NCBI GenBank assembly: GCA_023630585.1
Contig: CM042544.1
Span: 11,825,256-11,889,255, forward strand
Direction: 5' to 3'
DNA: 64,000 nt
Source of the DNA: Cranoglanis bouderius
Lineage: Eukaryota > Chordata > Actinopteri > Siluriformes > Cranoglanididae
The notes under the pieces are model-generated. The model had not been told where the DNA came from. It made no database searches and saw nothing but the letters and a program-made list of their open reading frames with translations. Positions 1 to 12,619 of the stretch are shown in pieces. The first letter of the stretch is position 1. Every line of letters starts with the position of its first letter. The translations under genes were made by a program, and so were the position numbers.

Positions 1-1514
1 GTGGTTAAATAAGAAGCACACTGTCAAGTCACCAGTCAACTGAGCTTACAAACTAAATGATAACCGAAACTGTAACGTCATTTAAAAAGAATTATAAACA
101 GGCTGTACATTACAGACCTAATTTTGATAACCAAAGAAAAAGGGAAACTGTAGAGATTGCATCAAACACTGCAAATGGAAGAAGAAAAGAGGAAATGTTG
201 TAGGCTTCAGCTCGCTTTCTGTTCAAAGTGAAAAGCACTGGTGGTAGTATTGTGTCTAGGTGTGCTTGCATTTTGTGTGTATATTCACTCTTTAACGCAC
301 ACAGACACGGCAAGTTGATAACGGAGGTGATAGCTTGATGAATACATGTTGGTATGCTTGGTGTGGTGCGACTGAAATAAGGGATTTGGGGAATTCAGAA
401 TGGGTTCTACTCAAATAGCCTCGATTTCCCTCTCTTCCTGTACACTCAGTCTTTCTTTTCCCCGCTCGTTTCTCTAGTGCTCCCGGCGGATCCCTTGCTG
501 ATGTCCCTCTCTCTCCCACTATTTCTCCATCTCTTTCTCTGCATGACTACAGTGCCATTATGGCGAATCAGTAGCCGTGAGGGACTTGGCAGCATGATCT
601 AGTAGAGCTCGGATTCAGCACGCTCACTTTGTGCTGAGCTTCAGATTCTCTTATAGCACCGCCATTCTCAAATCTGATTGGTCAGAAGGTGTTTATTCAT
701 TTTCATCAGTAGCTCAGACACTGATTTGAGCTGCAGAGCAAACCTCTGATTTATATTAATGCGCTCGTTCTAATACGTTATCGTAACAACTTATAAGGCG
801 GATGTGCCGCATAAACAGATTAGAAACCTGCGTGAATCTTGATGTGGGGAATGTTTTCTGTGAGGAGACGTTTATTTAACATGTATCAAGGAGTCTCCAG
901 TGTCAGTGCTTTTTAACAGTCAGAGGTAAAGGTGTAAAGAGGTAAAGATTAGGCTGTTTAGAGCTGTTATAATGTAAGTAAAAATAGGAACTAAATGAAT
1001 TAATTAAGAAATGAATTAAACCTTTTTTTTTAACATCATTTTTGTCCAATTTTTTTTTACTCATTGCCCATTCTTACTCAGCAGAGTAATCTAACATCAG
1101 CTACCTTTTGGGGTGGCGAAGGCTAAGACTGCTGCTCATGCAATGCCATGTGGCAGCTACACACACTCGGAGGAGATGCTAACTGTCCCCTTCCTTATCC
1201 TCGAGCTCACAGACAACCACAATCCGTTACCATCATTCTGACTGATAGAAGACGTGCCACTCTTTCCATCTTCTAATCATACAAATTGTTTCATTGTTTG
1301 CTAAAGCTACCTTGCTAGTGCATGCTTGCTATTAAATAAGATAGCTAGCTTTCCAATGAGGCTGTCAATGGAGTATGCCAATATCTGGCTAGGAAATAAC
1401 TTCATAAAGTAAGGTTTTCAATATAGCTGGATAGTTAGCATTACACTGAGTGGTTTGTCTATGGAGTACCCCAAAATTGTTTGATCATGAGCTCAGGTTA
1501 CTGTCTGTGTGGTT
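1..1514. other. Upstream non-coding DNA, no gene recognised
   Basis: Ordinary AT-rich vertebrate non-coding sequence. The open frames here are short and show no family resemblance, splice structure or domain motif. I see no repeat family that I can name, apart from short A/T runs near 1023-1060. Confidence 0.5.
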
Positions 1515-1790
1515 TTTTAAAGATGGTCTCCCCATGTTTGCGTGGGTTTCCTGAGGGTTGTCTGGTTTTCTCCCATGCCAGTAGGTGGATTGGCTACGAT
1601 AAATTGCACCTACGTGTGAATGTGTGTGTGTGTGTGCATATGTTTGTGTGTGTGTGTGCTTGGTGCCCTGCGATGGACTAGCGTCCCATCCAGGGTGTAT
1701 TCCCGCCTCAAGCCCAGTGTTCCCGGGATAGGCTGTAGATCCACCCGTGACCCTGATGCTGAAAGTGAGTGAGCGAGTGAGTGAGTGAGT
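1515..1790 (+). repeat. SINE-like interspersed repeat, plus strand
   Basis: The stretch carries the phrases typical of abundant fish short interspersed repeats: a 'gtgggtttcctg' block, an internal GT-rich region (1619-1660), 'gcgatggactagcgtcccatcc' and a 'gggataggct...gaccctga' tail that runs into GAGT repeats. The short ORF overlapping it on either strand is a by-product of the repeat. Assignment to a SINE or SINE-like family is from recall of fish repeats and was not checked by search. Confidence 0.55.
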
Positions 1791-2270
1791 TTAAATAAGC
1801 TATAAGTAAACTGAGTTTTAATCACCACACTAAATACACTACACAAAACCATGGCATTGACTAGAACCAAACTCCCACAGCCTTTACCCCTAGCTCCAGT
1901 CTGCAGAGATATTCCTCTCCTCTCCCTCTCCTCTCTGCGGCACGGCGTTCGTGATGTGCTATTCCGAGCTTCAATCTCAAGGTTCTTTTGCATAACAACT
2001 TCTTAGACTTTTCAGTTATACAAACCACTCATGACTCACTTTTACTTGGGAAAAAAAATCTATTTGCTTTTACGGAAAGGACAAAACCCTTTTAGTGCAC
2101 TGTTAGGAAAGCTCTCAGAAAACTTCACCATCATAACAAGAGTTTCAAAAGTTATATAAACATGCGTTATTGTAATTGTTCTCTGTAGTTTTCTGTAGTG
2201 CGTATAGGGGTTTTTGTCCTTCGTCATTTTATACTTCTTCTGTTCTTATACTGTATATGCAAATACATAC

Positions 2271-2715
2271 ACCGATCAGCCGTAACATTAAAACCACTGA
2301 CAGGTGAAGTGAATAACATTGATTATCTCATTACATTGGCACCTGTCAAGGGGTGGGGTCTATTAGGCAGCAAGTGAACAACCAGTTCTCAAAGTTGATG
2401 TGTTGGAAGCAGGAAAAATGGGCAAGTGTAAGAATCTGAGCGACTTTGACAAGGGCCAAATTGTGATGGCTAGATGACTAGGGTCAGAGCATCTCCAAAA
2501 CAGCAGATCTTCTGGGGTGTTCCTGGTATGCAGTGGTTAGTATCTACCAAAAGTGGTCCAAGGAAGGACAAACCGGTGAACCAGCGACAGGGTCATGGAC
2601 ACCCAAGGCTTAGTGATGCGCATGGGGAGTGAAGGCCCGTCTGGTCCGATCCCACAGATAAGCTACTGTAGCACAAATTGCTGAAAAAGTTAATGCTGGC
2701 TATGATAGAAAGGTA
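2271..2715 (+). mobile_element. Truncated Tc1/mariner element ('GATCAGCC' family)
   Basis: It begins with the terminal sequence CACCGATCAGCCGTAACATT, the same terminus seen at 18247, 26527 and 55927. The 5' non-coding part and the start of the transposase region follow ('gggcaagtgtaagaatctgagcg', then 'ttaatgctggctatgatagaaagg'). It stops abruptly near 2715, so only the 5' third to half remains and there is no right terminus. No usable ORF survives. Confidence 0.75.
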
Positions 2716-2811
2716 GTTTTTGTTTGTACCTGCCAGCTACTGTATATGTTCTAACACATTTAGTTTGTTTTATTTCCCAAACATTTATACAAACTAGTAT
2801 CCTTATTTAAA

Positions 2812-2860
2812 CCACAGAGACCCTGACCAGGCAGTTACTAAGGATGAATGAATGAATGTT
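2812..2860 (+). repeat. SINE 3' tail fragment
   Basis: 'gaccctgaccaggcagttactaaggatgaatgaatgaatg' is the 3' end of a common fish SINE-type repeat ending in a GAAT simple tail. Only the tail is present. Compare the minus-strand copy at 14968-15070. Confidence 0.5.
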
Positions 2861-3536
2861 GTAAATGCATCGCATGTCAATGAACATGGTCTTGTTTGGT
2901 GCGCGAGGTTCGTTTTCGACCACTCACTCGCACCCACATGAAAGTAAAAACCAACCACATTTCTAGCAAGCTATTGAAAAAGAAAGAAAGAAATAAAATA
3001 CACAAAATGACCTGCCCAAGGATCCAGGAAGTGAAGACTTTCAGGATTCCTTTAACTGCATCTTCACCTGCTAAAATAATTCTAATAATATATAGATAAA
3101 CAAATAAAAAAGAAACAAACTTTATTGGAGTATTTTAAATGGGTTTTGGGTGTGTGTGTGTTGGACTAAGTCCACCTTTGGAGTGTTCCTGTTCATTTAG
3201 TTTTTATTCCTGCTGCCTTGTATTTGAATAGGCTACTTATCTTTCTGCAAGGTGGGTGGATTTGTTTATAGCTCTAAAAAAAAAAAAAAGAAAAAACTTG
3301 TAGTACTGCATACTCATTGCATTCTTTTAAACGTAGTGTGTTTAAAAGAGAAATGATTTGACAATCGTTTGGGTGTGATGCTATAGCGCATGTCATATGT
3401 GTGCTTCTTTATATTTCAGTACCCCTAATGTAAAATCCTGAAAATCCCTGAAAGTAACTACTATTTGTATCTGTTTAGAACACTTTCATTCTGAACAGTA
3501 TATTCTATCTCTCTATCTAGATACTGTAGATACCTG

Positions 3537-3630
<94 letters not shown>
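3537..3630. repeat. (GATA)n microsatellite, about 23 units
   Basis: An uninterrupted run of GATA/TAGA tetranucleotides. It reads through as an Ile/Tyr/Leu/Ser repeat on the minus strand, which explains the spurious ORFs there. Confidence 0.97.
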
Positions 3631-3670
3631 TTGTGTATATGGCTTCGGTGTGTGGTTCTTGATTCTGCAT

Positions 3671-3671
<1 letters not shown>

Positions 3672-3728
<57 letters not shown>
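3672..3728. repeat. (GT)n microsatellite
   Basis: About 28 uninterrupted GT units lie 41 bp downstream of the GATA run, making a compound microsatellite locus. Confidence 0.97.
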
Positions 3729-3730
<2 letters not shown>

Positions 3731-3855
3731 ACCCTCTAACTGCTGCTTGCATCTCTCTCTGTCCTCTTGCTGAACTTTCCTGCATGACATAGCCAATGGC
3801 CAGCATCTTGGCCATGACGGAGGTAATGAAAGGAGGGTGAAACGGGGAGCGAGTG

Positions 3856-3893
<38 letters not shown>

Positions 3894-4289
3894 CACAACA
3901 TGAAGAATAGCTGGGGAAATGTGTTTGTCACCCTGCCAGGTCTGCTGTACTTTCTGCTCACAGTGGTACGTCTCAGGGGAATGGCTCACCTCATTGGCCG
4001 GGTGGTTCGGATCAGAAAACGCTGTCCGCTCACCGATTGGCCGTTGCCTGGCGACGGGCCGCTGGGTAGCAAATAACATTAGTGAGGTGTGATTGATGGA
4101 ACCAGTGCCCAGCTGTGGGGAAAAAAATCAACAAAAAAAACAGAGATGTAAAAAAGAAAGAGAGGTGTGTGTCCGCTTCATGTTGAGACAGGAAGCCTGG
4201 GAGAGTGTAATTACAGGAAAATAAGTCCAATCAGTCACTGTAAACAAGCTTATCCTTCCAAATGGGGAATCCTCTGCAGTGCCACCACA

Positions 4290-4290
<1 letters not shown>

Positions 4291-4354
<64 letters not shown>
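4291..4354. repeat. (CA)n microsatellite
   Basis: About 32 uninterrupted CA units. Confidence 0.97.
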
Positions 4355-4355
<1 letters not shown>

Positions 4356-5985
4356 CAGTGTGTACTCTGTTTTAGTCTATTTACAAGGCCAAGAATTCCC
4401 TGTAGTGATGTCCCTGTAATAACATAAAAAGGGGCGAAATGTGAAGTTTTGCAAAACGCAGCATCCACTAAACAAAGACTTCCATTTACTGAGCTGCTAA
4501 ATTTAAGTTGAGGGTTGCAATTATCTATAGGCGTAGCGTTTAGCTCTGACATTACTAAGGTTAATGGAAAACCCCATCAAGATGGTGATAAAAAACAAAC
4601 AAAAAAAGAGTGTAAGTGAGGGTGCGCGCACTCAAATGAGCCTTGTGATTAGCACACTGAAACACACACAAACTCTTTGGAGAGCACAGACCGAGACAGA
4701 AGAAAGAGTGGGATGACAAGAAGATGACAAGTAAACATGTTGACGGGGAGGGAGGAGAGGAGGGGAGAGGAGCGAGCGCGTACTCTTTATTCTCGGCTGC
4801 TGATTAACACACGCCGTCACCTGTACTGTGACACTGTGGTGAGCCGGAGCTGAAGAAGAAGCACTTTGTTTATCAAAAGGCAGTAAACCTGGGTCACCTT
4901 GCATCGCTGACTGAACAATGAATAGCAAAAAAAACAATGAATAGCAAAAAAAGAGAGAGAGAGAAAGAGAGAGACAGAGATAAGAATCTTTATTCAGCAA
5001 GACAATGAATGTCATGTTTCAATAAGATAAAGGATAAAAGGGTAAAATGTACAAATAAAAATGATCAACACATTAGGGAATAAATGTCTGTCCGTTACCA
5101 CAAACTAAAACAAAACATTACAATTCATAGCCAGCTAACACTTAGCATTTAATAAAATATAATTACATCTTCACAGCTCGGAATAATTTGTCATTCCTAA
5201 TGCACTGTTATCAGCATGAGGTTATTCCCAAAAGCAGAGCAAGCATAGTTGTCCTGTTTCAGAGAATACATCTGCACAACATCTACATTACAATTTCCTA
5301 GGCTAGTTTCACTCATTTATTAGCATGGAATTTAGCGAGCTAGCCTCTTAGCTGTTAGCTGCTAATTATTATTTTCTTCACACTCATACTCACACTGACC
5401 CAAACAAAATCTAAAATTTTATTTCATTGTCCTGTAATTGTTAGTGAATCATTTTGTTAAAGCTAAGTGGTATTTTCCAGCAGTTATATGGGTAATGCTA
5501 ACACAATAATCATATCAGGTACATTCACTTCAGATAGCTAGGCAGGAATAATGATTCTTTGTTTATAATGCTATCGAGGTGAAATCACTTGTAAACAGCA
5601 TTTGAGCAAAATGCACAAACAGACACATTATAATCACAATAAAGCCTGATAAAGACTAATAAAAAAAAAAGTCATAGACTCCTGGAAGGAAATACTATAA
5701 ACACATGCAGGTGATATGAGTGTGATGAGTATAAACAACATTCTATGACAAGGTGATATCTGATTTTTCAAATATAGCTCAGCTTAGTCAATGGTTTTGC
5801 ATTTTGGAGGACAAACAATGTTGGGGAAAAAAATGACCTGACCCTGTCTAGAAGTGAAACCCTGTGTGTAGAGGTCTACATAGAGCATAAGGTTTCAGCT
5901 AGAGGTTGAAACTTCTTCTAGATTGAACCTTGTTCAGGAATCGTTTTCATTTTCTTTTTCTTTTTATAATAGTTACATACTGTAC

Positions 5986-6425
5986 ACTCACCGTCCACTT
6001 TATTAGGAACACCTGTACACCTATACATTCATGCAGTTATCTATTCAGCCAATCATGTGGCAGCAGCACAATGCTATCATGGGCACAGACTCACTGAAAC
6101 TGGACAGTTGAAGACAGGGAAAAGGCCAGGTGATATTTTTGTTCTAAACTTCAACTGTCGAGTTTGGGTGAGTCTGTGCCCATGACAGCCTCAGATTCTT
6201 GTTCTTGGATGACGGGAGTGGAATCTGATGTGGTCTTCTGCTGTTGTAGCCCATCCATCTCAAGGTTCCATTTGTTGTGCATGCCGAGATGCTTTTCTGC
6301 TCACTGCGGTTGTAAAGAGTGATTATATGAGTTATTGTATTCTTCCTGGCAGCTCGAACCAATCTGGCCATTTTCCTCTGACCTCTCTTTATCAACAAAG
6401 CGCTTCTGACGTTGGAGACTCCTTA
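5986..6425. mobile_element. Non-autonomous DNA-transposon-like repeat, copy 1
   Basis: The left end has 'tccactttattaggaacacc' followed by 'attcatgcagttat'. The interior (6215-6400) has 'gatgtggtcttctgctgttgtagccc' and 'tctggccattttcctctgacc'. The same blocks, in the same order, recur at 48898-49535, where a right terminus related to the left one is visible. No coding capacity is apparent. The right end of this copy is unclear. Confidence 0.6.
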
Positions 6426-7369
6426 CAAAAATGGCAAATTAATGTCTCTTCACAGAAAATGTCAACAATTACACAAATGCATTTTTAACTGGCTTACAGC
6501 AGCTGGAACTACTTCCCAAGTTGCCCTATTGTAGAACCTTCTGACCAATAAGAACTGAGCATTCAACAGCAGCGAGTTATAAAAAGTTACAGTATAACAC
6601 CACAAATAAACAGTTACAGGTATGTACAGATTGTGCTATGTATATTTATCTTATATGCAACGTATGTTCAGGTAGCTACATGAATTCCTTCGGCAGACTA
6701 TTTAATCAAATAAGTGACTTATAGCTGAGGCAAAATTCTAGTGCAATCATTTAGGGTTATTGGCATTGCCCAAGGCATTCTGGATTGAACCACAGCCTTG
6801 TGGTCACTAGCTCTGAAAGTGAGGCGCTAAGCTACACTGCTGATGTGTATCTGCTCTCAGAGAAGGCATGTCTTTAATCCTTGTTTACGAGAATTATAGT
6901 CTAGTTAAATAAAGAAGCAGTGCAGGTGACTGTTAGTGCCAGTTTTACAATGCTGAGAGGGTAATTGGCGACACACTGGAATTTACCTTGTCTGCAGCGT
7001 GAAACAACCTGTACTTAATGTCAAGTGGACAACCTTTTAATTCCCCTGTCTGGTCAGCCAGGGGGGTGTTTGTATCACGAGGAGATGTTTAAGAGGAATT
7101 TTCTCCACTAGATTCATTCTGTTTTTTATAGTCCTTTTTTACAACCAAAATCTGTGATGCAGCCTTATTGTTTCAGCATCCCACCTCCAACTGTGTTTAT
7201 CCTAACAATGGCTCCTGGGGCTTAGTCACAAAAGAATACAATCTGCTAATTAAGCAGTACTAAAACATTAATTCTGGGAAAGACAACTGGAAATGAAGGG
7301 ATACCACACTGAATGGGAAGATGTAGGGTCTAATTTGCTAAATGCCAATCCGAAGCATTGACAGCTTCA

Positions 7370-7650
7370 TAGTTTTTAAAACCAAGCTTAAGTACTGGCT
7401 GCTATCAGAACAAATCTGTAACCACTAATGATTGTGTTGTAAGTTCCGTGTTTTTATATACTGATTTTATTAATTCTGCATTCTTGGATATATGTATTGT
7501 GGTGTTCTATGTAGTGTATATGTAATATTGTATGTTATTTATTTGTTTACCTGCCCAGGGACAGCAGATGTAAATTAGCTATTAGCTAACTCTGGTGCAA
7601 TTACTTTTAATTGTGCATTGTCCCTGTAAAAATAAACAATAAAGTAAAGT
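7370..7650 (+). mobile_element. Probable LINE retrotransposon 3' end
   Basis: The sequence ends 'gcccagggacagcagatgtaaa...ttgtccctgtaaaaataaacaataaagtaaagtaagtaaagt'. An internal inverted 'cagggac / gtccctg' and a simple A-rich tail are typical of fish LINE 3' ends. Just upstream (about 7375-7430) a frame resembling the reverse-transcriptase C-terminus (FKTKLKYWL-like) can be read. The element is strongly 5'-truncated and non-functional. Family not determined. Confidence 0.45.
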
Positions 7651-8610
7651 AAGTAAAGTAAATTTAAATTCAGCAAATGTTTGGCTTATCAGTACTTTAC
7701 ATTTTTCCAAGTTATGCCACAACCCACAAAGAATACAAAATAAAGTATGTCTCTTTGCATGTTGAGTGACTGGCCCATTCATAGCAGATTTAAGGAAATA
7801 TGTCTGTTTGCTGGTAAAAATCTGAACTGCAAACTCCCAGAAATCCCATTTGGTGGGTCTATATTACATTCCTCACTCTAACTAGATATCTTTCAGATTT
7901 AAATTTTTTTTTTTTTACTGTAGTTACTGAATAATATACTTTTTGAATAACCTTGACAGTTTAAAGTGTTAAAGGTCATGTAGGGCTTACAATGGTCAAT
8001 TACAAACCCATTCGAATCATTCGTTAACTCCATGATGCCACCTCCCATCTATACCATGTACACAAAGCTCAGCCTCCCAGAATCCACATTAGTTTGGTAG
8101 TTGGCTAGTTCATTTTCTTGTACTTGGTCAGTTATGACAAGTTAGCTGAAGTCATTGATCCACTGATCCATACTTGATCTCCTTCATGGTCAACATGGAG
8201 ATGTCCCTCCCATTTTCTTCATAATTTCATCCCCACCTACTAGCACCTACTCCCTTATCATACTACATGCTGCATCACAGAGCAGCGTAACACACTCAGA
8301 GGAAAGCGTTATCTGCCTTTTTCCGCATACATGAACTCACAGATGACCTCGGTTGGCCAGTGTCACTCTGATTGACAAGGGAGAGAGTATACCATACCTT
8401 CCACCCAGAAAGCATGGACATATTTTCTTCCTTGACTCCTGGCCACGAATGGCTACGCCATTGTTGGGATTCAAACTTGCAGACACTTTTGTGTTGTGCC
8501 CTTCGGGAGCCTTTCACTGCTTTTGATGCTTGTAATGGCAGTATTTCACTCTTGTACACAGCATTCCCAAGGTAAGCTCACAAGTGTGCTTTGTCTGTGG
8601 CATGGTAAAC

Positions 8611-8826
8611 AGTTCATCCATCCATTTTCCATACCGCTTATCCTACACAGGTTCTTGGGGAAGCCTGGAGCCTATCCCATGGGGCACAAGGCAGGGGACA
8701 CCCTAGATCGGGTACTAACCCATCGCAGGGCACAAATTTGGAATTTGGAAATGCCAGTCATTTGGTAAATGATGCTCGAAGCTCGGGGAGAACAAGGTCT
8801 GCACACTCAAGGCGGAGGCGGGACAT
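8611..8826 (-). repeat. tRNA-derived SINE-type repeat, partial, minus strand
   Basis: On the plus strand it starts with 'catccatccattttccatac...cttatcctacacagg' (the SINE tail in reverse complement), continues through 'ggagcctatccca' and 'acccatcgcagggcac', and ends with 'ggggagaacaagg...aaggcggaggcgg'. It matches the fuller copy at 35251-35583 but has lost the tRNA-like promoter end and part of the middle. Confidence 0.65.
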
Positions 8827-9725
8827 ATCACATTAATATAAAGGTGTGCCATGTTTGTCATTACACTTCTAGCTCATCCCTCAAACACCTCTCTCCCATT
8901 GCAGATTATTGGTAAACCACTCCCTCACCTGCTACATCACCTGCTATCTGGGAACACTGGCTATAGTAAAGTAAAGATGGGGGCATGTCTATAACATGAC
9001 TGATAGGAGGGCTGTAAACATATTTTTTTAAGCTTGCTTTGATCACGTTTGTTTCAACATCCATAGTCCCACACACTATTGGCCATGGCACCTTAAACTT
9101 GAACCCATGGTTTTGATAATAGAACAATGACTTTCCATTGAACTTGCTGTAAATAGCAAGTGCAGATTCTAGCAGGCTTTACTGCTGCCAAAAAGCTATG
9201 CTCCAGCTTTGGCTTAAGCCAGGTATCAGGGTATAGTATTATTGGATTAGATCCTTAGAGCCAACTTACAGACCTGTTTAGCAAATACGTGTTTGTTCAG
9301 AATTGGCCCAGACTTCCCACTTTAATCTGGCTCACTTACCGGTGATTCCATCATTACAATGCCATTTAGTCCTCGCTACTTTGAAAAAAAATGTTAACTT
9401 TTTAAAAAATATATAATTTACCTCTGAGAAAACCTGAGGCAGCAGTACATGATTTTTATAAGGTTTCTTTGCTGACACTGTCTGTGTTTTGCTCTTGAAT
9501 GAGTAACGGTTGAGATTTTTGGCATAGGATTAGCAAATACACAAAATGTGGTTCACTAGCAGCCACTTGTGTAAATGGATATTTCAGGCATGAGATGTTA
9601 AATGGATTCTCATTTTTATGCAAAAATAATACAATTTTTGGAGTGTTTTCATGATTAAATTTCAAGGTAAAGTGTAGTTACAGAGGGCTGGGACAGGCAG
9701 AAATGCTGCTAAAAGTGCATTATTA

Positions 9726-9860
9726 TCAGTGATGGAAAGAGTACAAATACTGAAAAAACACTGACTGGAGTAAAAGTACTACTAATGTAGTAATAATTCA
9801 CTTGTGTTAAAGTAAGAGTACATATGTCATCTGGTGGAAAAAAAAGTCTTAAAATTACTT
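9726..9860. repeat. Repeat terminus, possible hAT-type left end
   Basis: 'cagtgatggaaagagtac' followed by 'taaaagtacta' motifs resembles the termini of a widespread fish non-autonomous element rich in AAGTA/TACTT motifs. A reverse-oriented counterpart ('acttaagtaa...gtacttttcacc') lies near 12690-12755, about 3 kb downstream. Family assignment is from recall only. Confidence 0.35.
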
Positions 9861-10922
9861 CACAATTTAATTTTATACGTCTACAATTGACACAATGAGA
9901 CAGAACATGTTCTATATCTGAGGAATGCATTTTTGAACAATTGTTAACTAACTACTGTAAGTGCGCTGTGCTATAATAAACACCACATCCATTATCAACA
10001 GTACATAAAGATAATGATAGCTGGCTGTCTAACATAGCCAAATGCTGTTAGGGTTTCAGTAAAGATTTGTTAGCTAGCTAGCTAGCTAGCAATAGGTTGG
10101 TTAACTATCTATCAAGTACTAGGTTTATTAGATAGTCTTGTGGGGGCGTCTCTATGTACCCAGGGTCCTATGTTCCCCAGATTTATATGGCACATAATGA
10201 ACACATGGCGATTTAAAGCTGGAGTTAGGCTTCAGCATAAGTAAGAGCTGGGACACGTTCATACTTAACATTTTGTTCCTTTTATGACCGTTTACTGTGT
10301 TTTATAGGCTACAGTATGGCGTTTCTTCAGTTTAGTGTATACATTTCACTATTGTTCATGCATGGAGTTGAACTGTACGAATGTATGAATGTAGACAGCT
10401 ATTTTTAGAGCAGCACAAATGAGGGTTCGGCGTGTGCAACCTAGTTAATTTTCCAAGTTTATAACTTTCATAAATTTCAGGTGTGGATGAAGGATGGATT
10501 TCAAACTAATGTATGTTGTTATTCGTTTAAATGTGTCTTTAGTGTTTAAAGTTAAAAGGTAATAACGGTAATAGTGCCCTATAAAGTTAACAGGGCCCTG
10601 AGTCCTGACTACATAAAACCTTTGGAAAAGTTTACTGAATGTGTGTTAACAGAATATTGAACTGGGGAACATAGGACCCTGGGAACATAGGAATGACCCC
10701 GGGCTTGTTAATTCCTAAATGTTTTTGCTAGTTAGCTACCTAGCAAAGATGTTCATTACATTGCCACATTATCCTGAGCATTGTCTGAGACAGTGTAGCC
10801 TTTCATCAGGAAACTTTATTAAGCTTTATTTTGACTGGGTCACAAAAGTGAATTATTTACAACTGGCACATACTGTCTTTTAATTTACTTATAGTCTTCT
10901 AGGGTGAAATGCATTATATACA

Positions 10923-12383
10923 CAGTACTGTGCAAACATTTTAGGCACATGCAAAGAAATGCTGTAGAATGGTGTAAAATAAAAAATACTGTAAAGAGCA
11001 GTGAACAGTGGTAAATGAAGTCAATATTTTATGTGGCCACCATTATTTTTCAGCACTGCCTTAACCCTGTTGGGCATGGAGTTTACCAGAGCTTCACAGG
11101 TTGCCACTGGAGTCCTCTTCCACTCCTCCATGACGACATCACAGATCTGGTGGAGGTTAGAGACCTTGCGCTCCTCCACCTTCCATTTGAGGATGCCCCA
11201 CAGATGCTCAATAGGGTTTAGGTCTGGAGACATGCTTGGCCAGTCCATCACCTTTACCCTCAGCTTCTTTAGCAAGGCAGTGGTCGTCTTGGAGGTGTGT
11301 TTGGGGTCGTTATCATGTTGGAATACTGCCCTGTGGCCCAGTTTCCGAAGGGAGGGGATCATGCTCTGCTTCAGTATGTCACAGTACATGTTGGCATTAG
11401 CTCCCCAGTGCCGGCAGCCCCAGACCATGACATTCCCACCACCATGCTTGACTGTAGACAAGACACACTTGTCTTTGTACTCCTCACCTGGTTGCCGCCA
11501 CACACGCTTGACACCATCTGAACCAAATAAGTTTATCTTGGTCTCATCAGACAACAGGACATGGTTCCAGCAATCCATGTCCTTAGTCTGCTTGTCTTCA
11601 GCAAACTGTTTGCGGGCTTTCTTGTGCATCATCTTTAGAAGAGGCTTCCTTCTGGGACGACAGCCATGCAGACCAATTTGATGCAGTGTGCGGCGTATGG
11701 TCTGAGCATTGACAGGCTGACCCCCCACCCCTTCAACCTCTGCAGCAATGCTGGCAGCACTCATACACCTATTCTGCAAAGCCAACCTCTGGATATAATG
11801 CTGAGCACGTGCACTCAACTTCTTTGGTCGACCATGGCGAGGCCTGTTCTGAGTGGAACCTGTCCTGTTAAACCGCTGTATGGTCTTGGCCACCGTGCTG
11901 CAGCTCAGTTTCAGGGTGTTGGCAATCTTCTTATAGCCTAGGCCATCTTTATGTAGAGCAACAATTCTTTTTTTCAGATCCTCAGAGAGTTCTTTGCCAT
12001 GAGGTGCCACGTTGAACTTCCAGTGACCAGTATGAGAGAGTGTGAGAGCGATAACACCAAACTTAACACACCTGCTCCCCATTCACACCTGAGACCTTGT
12101 AACACTAACGAGTCACATGACACCGGGGAGGGAAAATGGCTAATTGGGCCCAATTTGGACATTTTCACTTAGGGGTGCACTCACTTTTGTTGCCAGCGGT
12201 TTAGACATTAATGGCTGTGTGTTGAGTTATTTTGAGGGGACAGCAAATTTACACTGTTATACAAGCTGTACACTCACTACTTTACATTGTAGCAAAGTGT
12301 CATTTCGTCAGTGTTGTCCCATGAAAAGATATAATAAAATATTTACAAAAATGTGAGGGGTGTACTCATTTACTCAGATACTG
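10923..12383 (-). mobile_element. Tc1/mariner element with long transposase ORF
   Basis: Contains a 353-codon transposase on the minus strand (11021-12082). The right end reads 'gaggggtgtactcatttactcagatactg' followed by TA at 12384-12385. The left end reads 'cagtactgtgcaaacattttagg'. The two ends share only about five terminal bases (CAGTA), so the left boundary is uncertain or chimeric. Right-end insertion next to a TA run fits the TA target of the superfamily. It lies upstream of cadm4. Confidence 0.85.
11021..12082 (-). CDS. Tc1-like transposase, 353 aa, triad intact
   Basis: This would encode a DD34E transposase that cuts and pastes its element at TA sites in the nucleus. The helix-turn-helix region occupies about residues 30-75 (SEDLKKRIVALHKDG, then KIANTLKLSCSTVAKTI). 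A GRPKK AT-hook-like linker is at 84-88, with a second HTH at about 105-140. The catalytic residues are Asp179 (LSDETKI), Asp257 (FQHDNDPKHT) and Glu292 (NPIEHLW), with 34 residues between the last two. No stop interrupts it. Residues 222-229 (WGCRHWGANA) look like an in-frame internal deletion of about a dozen residues relative to the family's usual stretch, which probably inactivates it. The first ATG gives a 29-residue leader before the usual GKELSED start. Host use is not suggested. Confidence 0.85.
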   Translation of the reverse strand: MGSRCVKFGVIALTLSHTGHWKFNVAPHGKELSEDLKKRIVALHKDGLGYKKIANTLKLSCSTVAKTIQRFNRTGSTQNRPRHGRPKKLSARAQHYIQRLALQNRCMSAASIAAEVEGVGGQPVNAQTIRRTLHQIGLHGCRPRRKPLLKMMHKKARKQFAEDKQTKDMDCWNHVLLSDETKINLFGSDGVKRVWRQPGEEYKDKCVLSTVKHGGGNVMVWGCRHWGANANMYCDILKQSMIPSLRKLGHRAVFQHDNDPKHTSKTTTALLKKLRVKVMDWPSMSPDLNPIEHLWGILKWKVEERKVSNLHQICDVVMEEWKRTPVATCEALVNSMPNRVKAVLKNNGGHIKY

Positions 12384-12387
12384 TATA

Positions 12388-12562
<175 letters not shown>

Positions 12563-12619
12563 ATTATATGTATGTACAGTATTAATGTCATTTATACTGA
12601 ATATTTATAATATTAAAAG

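Larger units (their letters stand above)
2861..5985. other. Non-coding region with three large microsatellites
   Basis: No protein or RNA gene is recognised. Most of the structure is simple sequence, listed separately: GATA (3537-3630), GT (3672-3728) and CA (4291-4354). A GA run lies at 3860-3893. The long minus-strand frames over 3461-4079 are translations of these microsatellites (runs of LS, HT and SIYL) and are not genes. 5040-5980 is unremarkable AT-rich sequence. Confidence 0.5.
6426..9725. other. Non-coding region with LINE and SINE fragments
   Basis: No host gene is seen. A probable LINE 3' end (7370-7650) and a SINE copy (8611-8826) are listed separately. The rest is AT-rich sequence with short A/T runs (for example 7902-7916) and no recognisable domain in any frame. 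Confidence 0.5.

Noticed and set aside
3461..4079. Long minus-strand frames of 166 and 188 codons
   Set aside because: They are translations of GATA, GT and GA microsatellites (SIYL, HTHT and SLSL runs) with no domain.
10075..10090. (GCTA)n tetranucleotide
   Set aside because: Only about four units; below what is worth listing as a microsatellite.
11031..11681. 216-codon plus-strand frame opposite the transposase
   Set aside because: It is the antisense shadow of the Tc1 transposase gene at 11021-12082.
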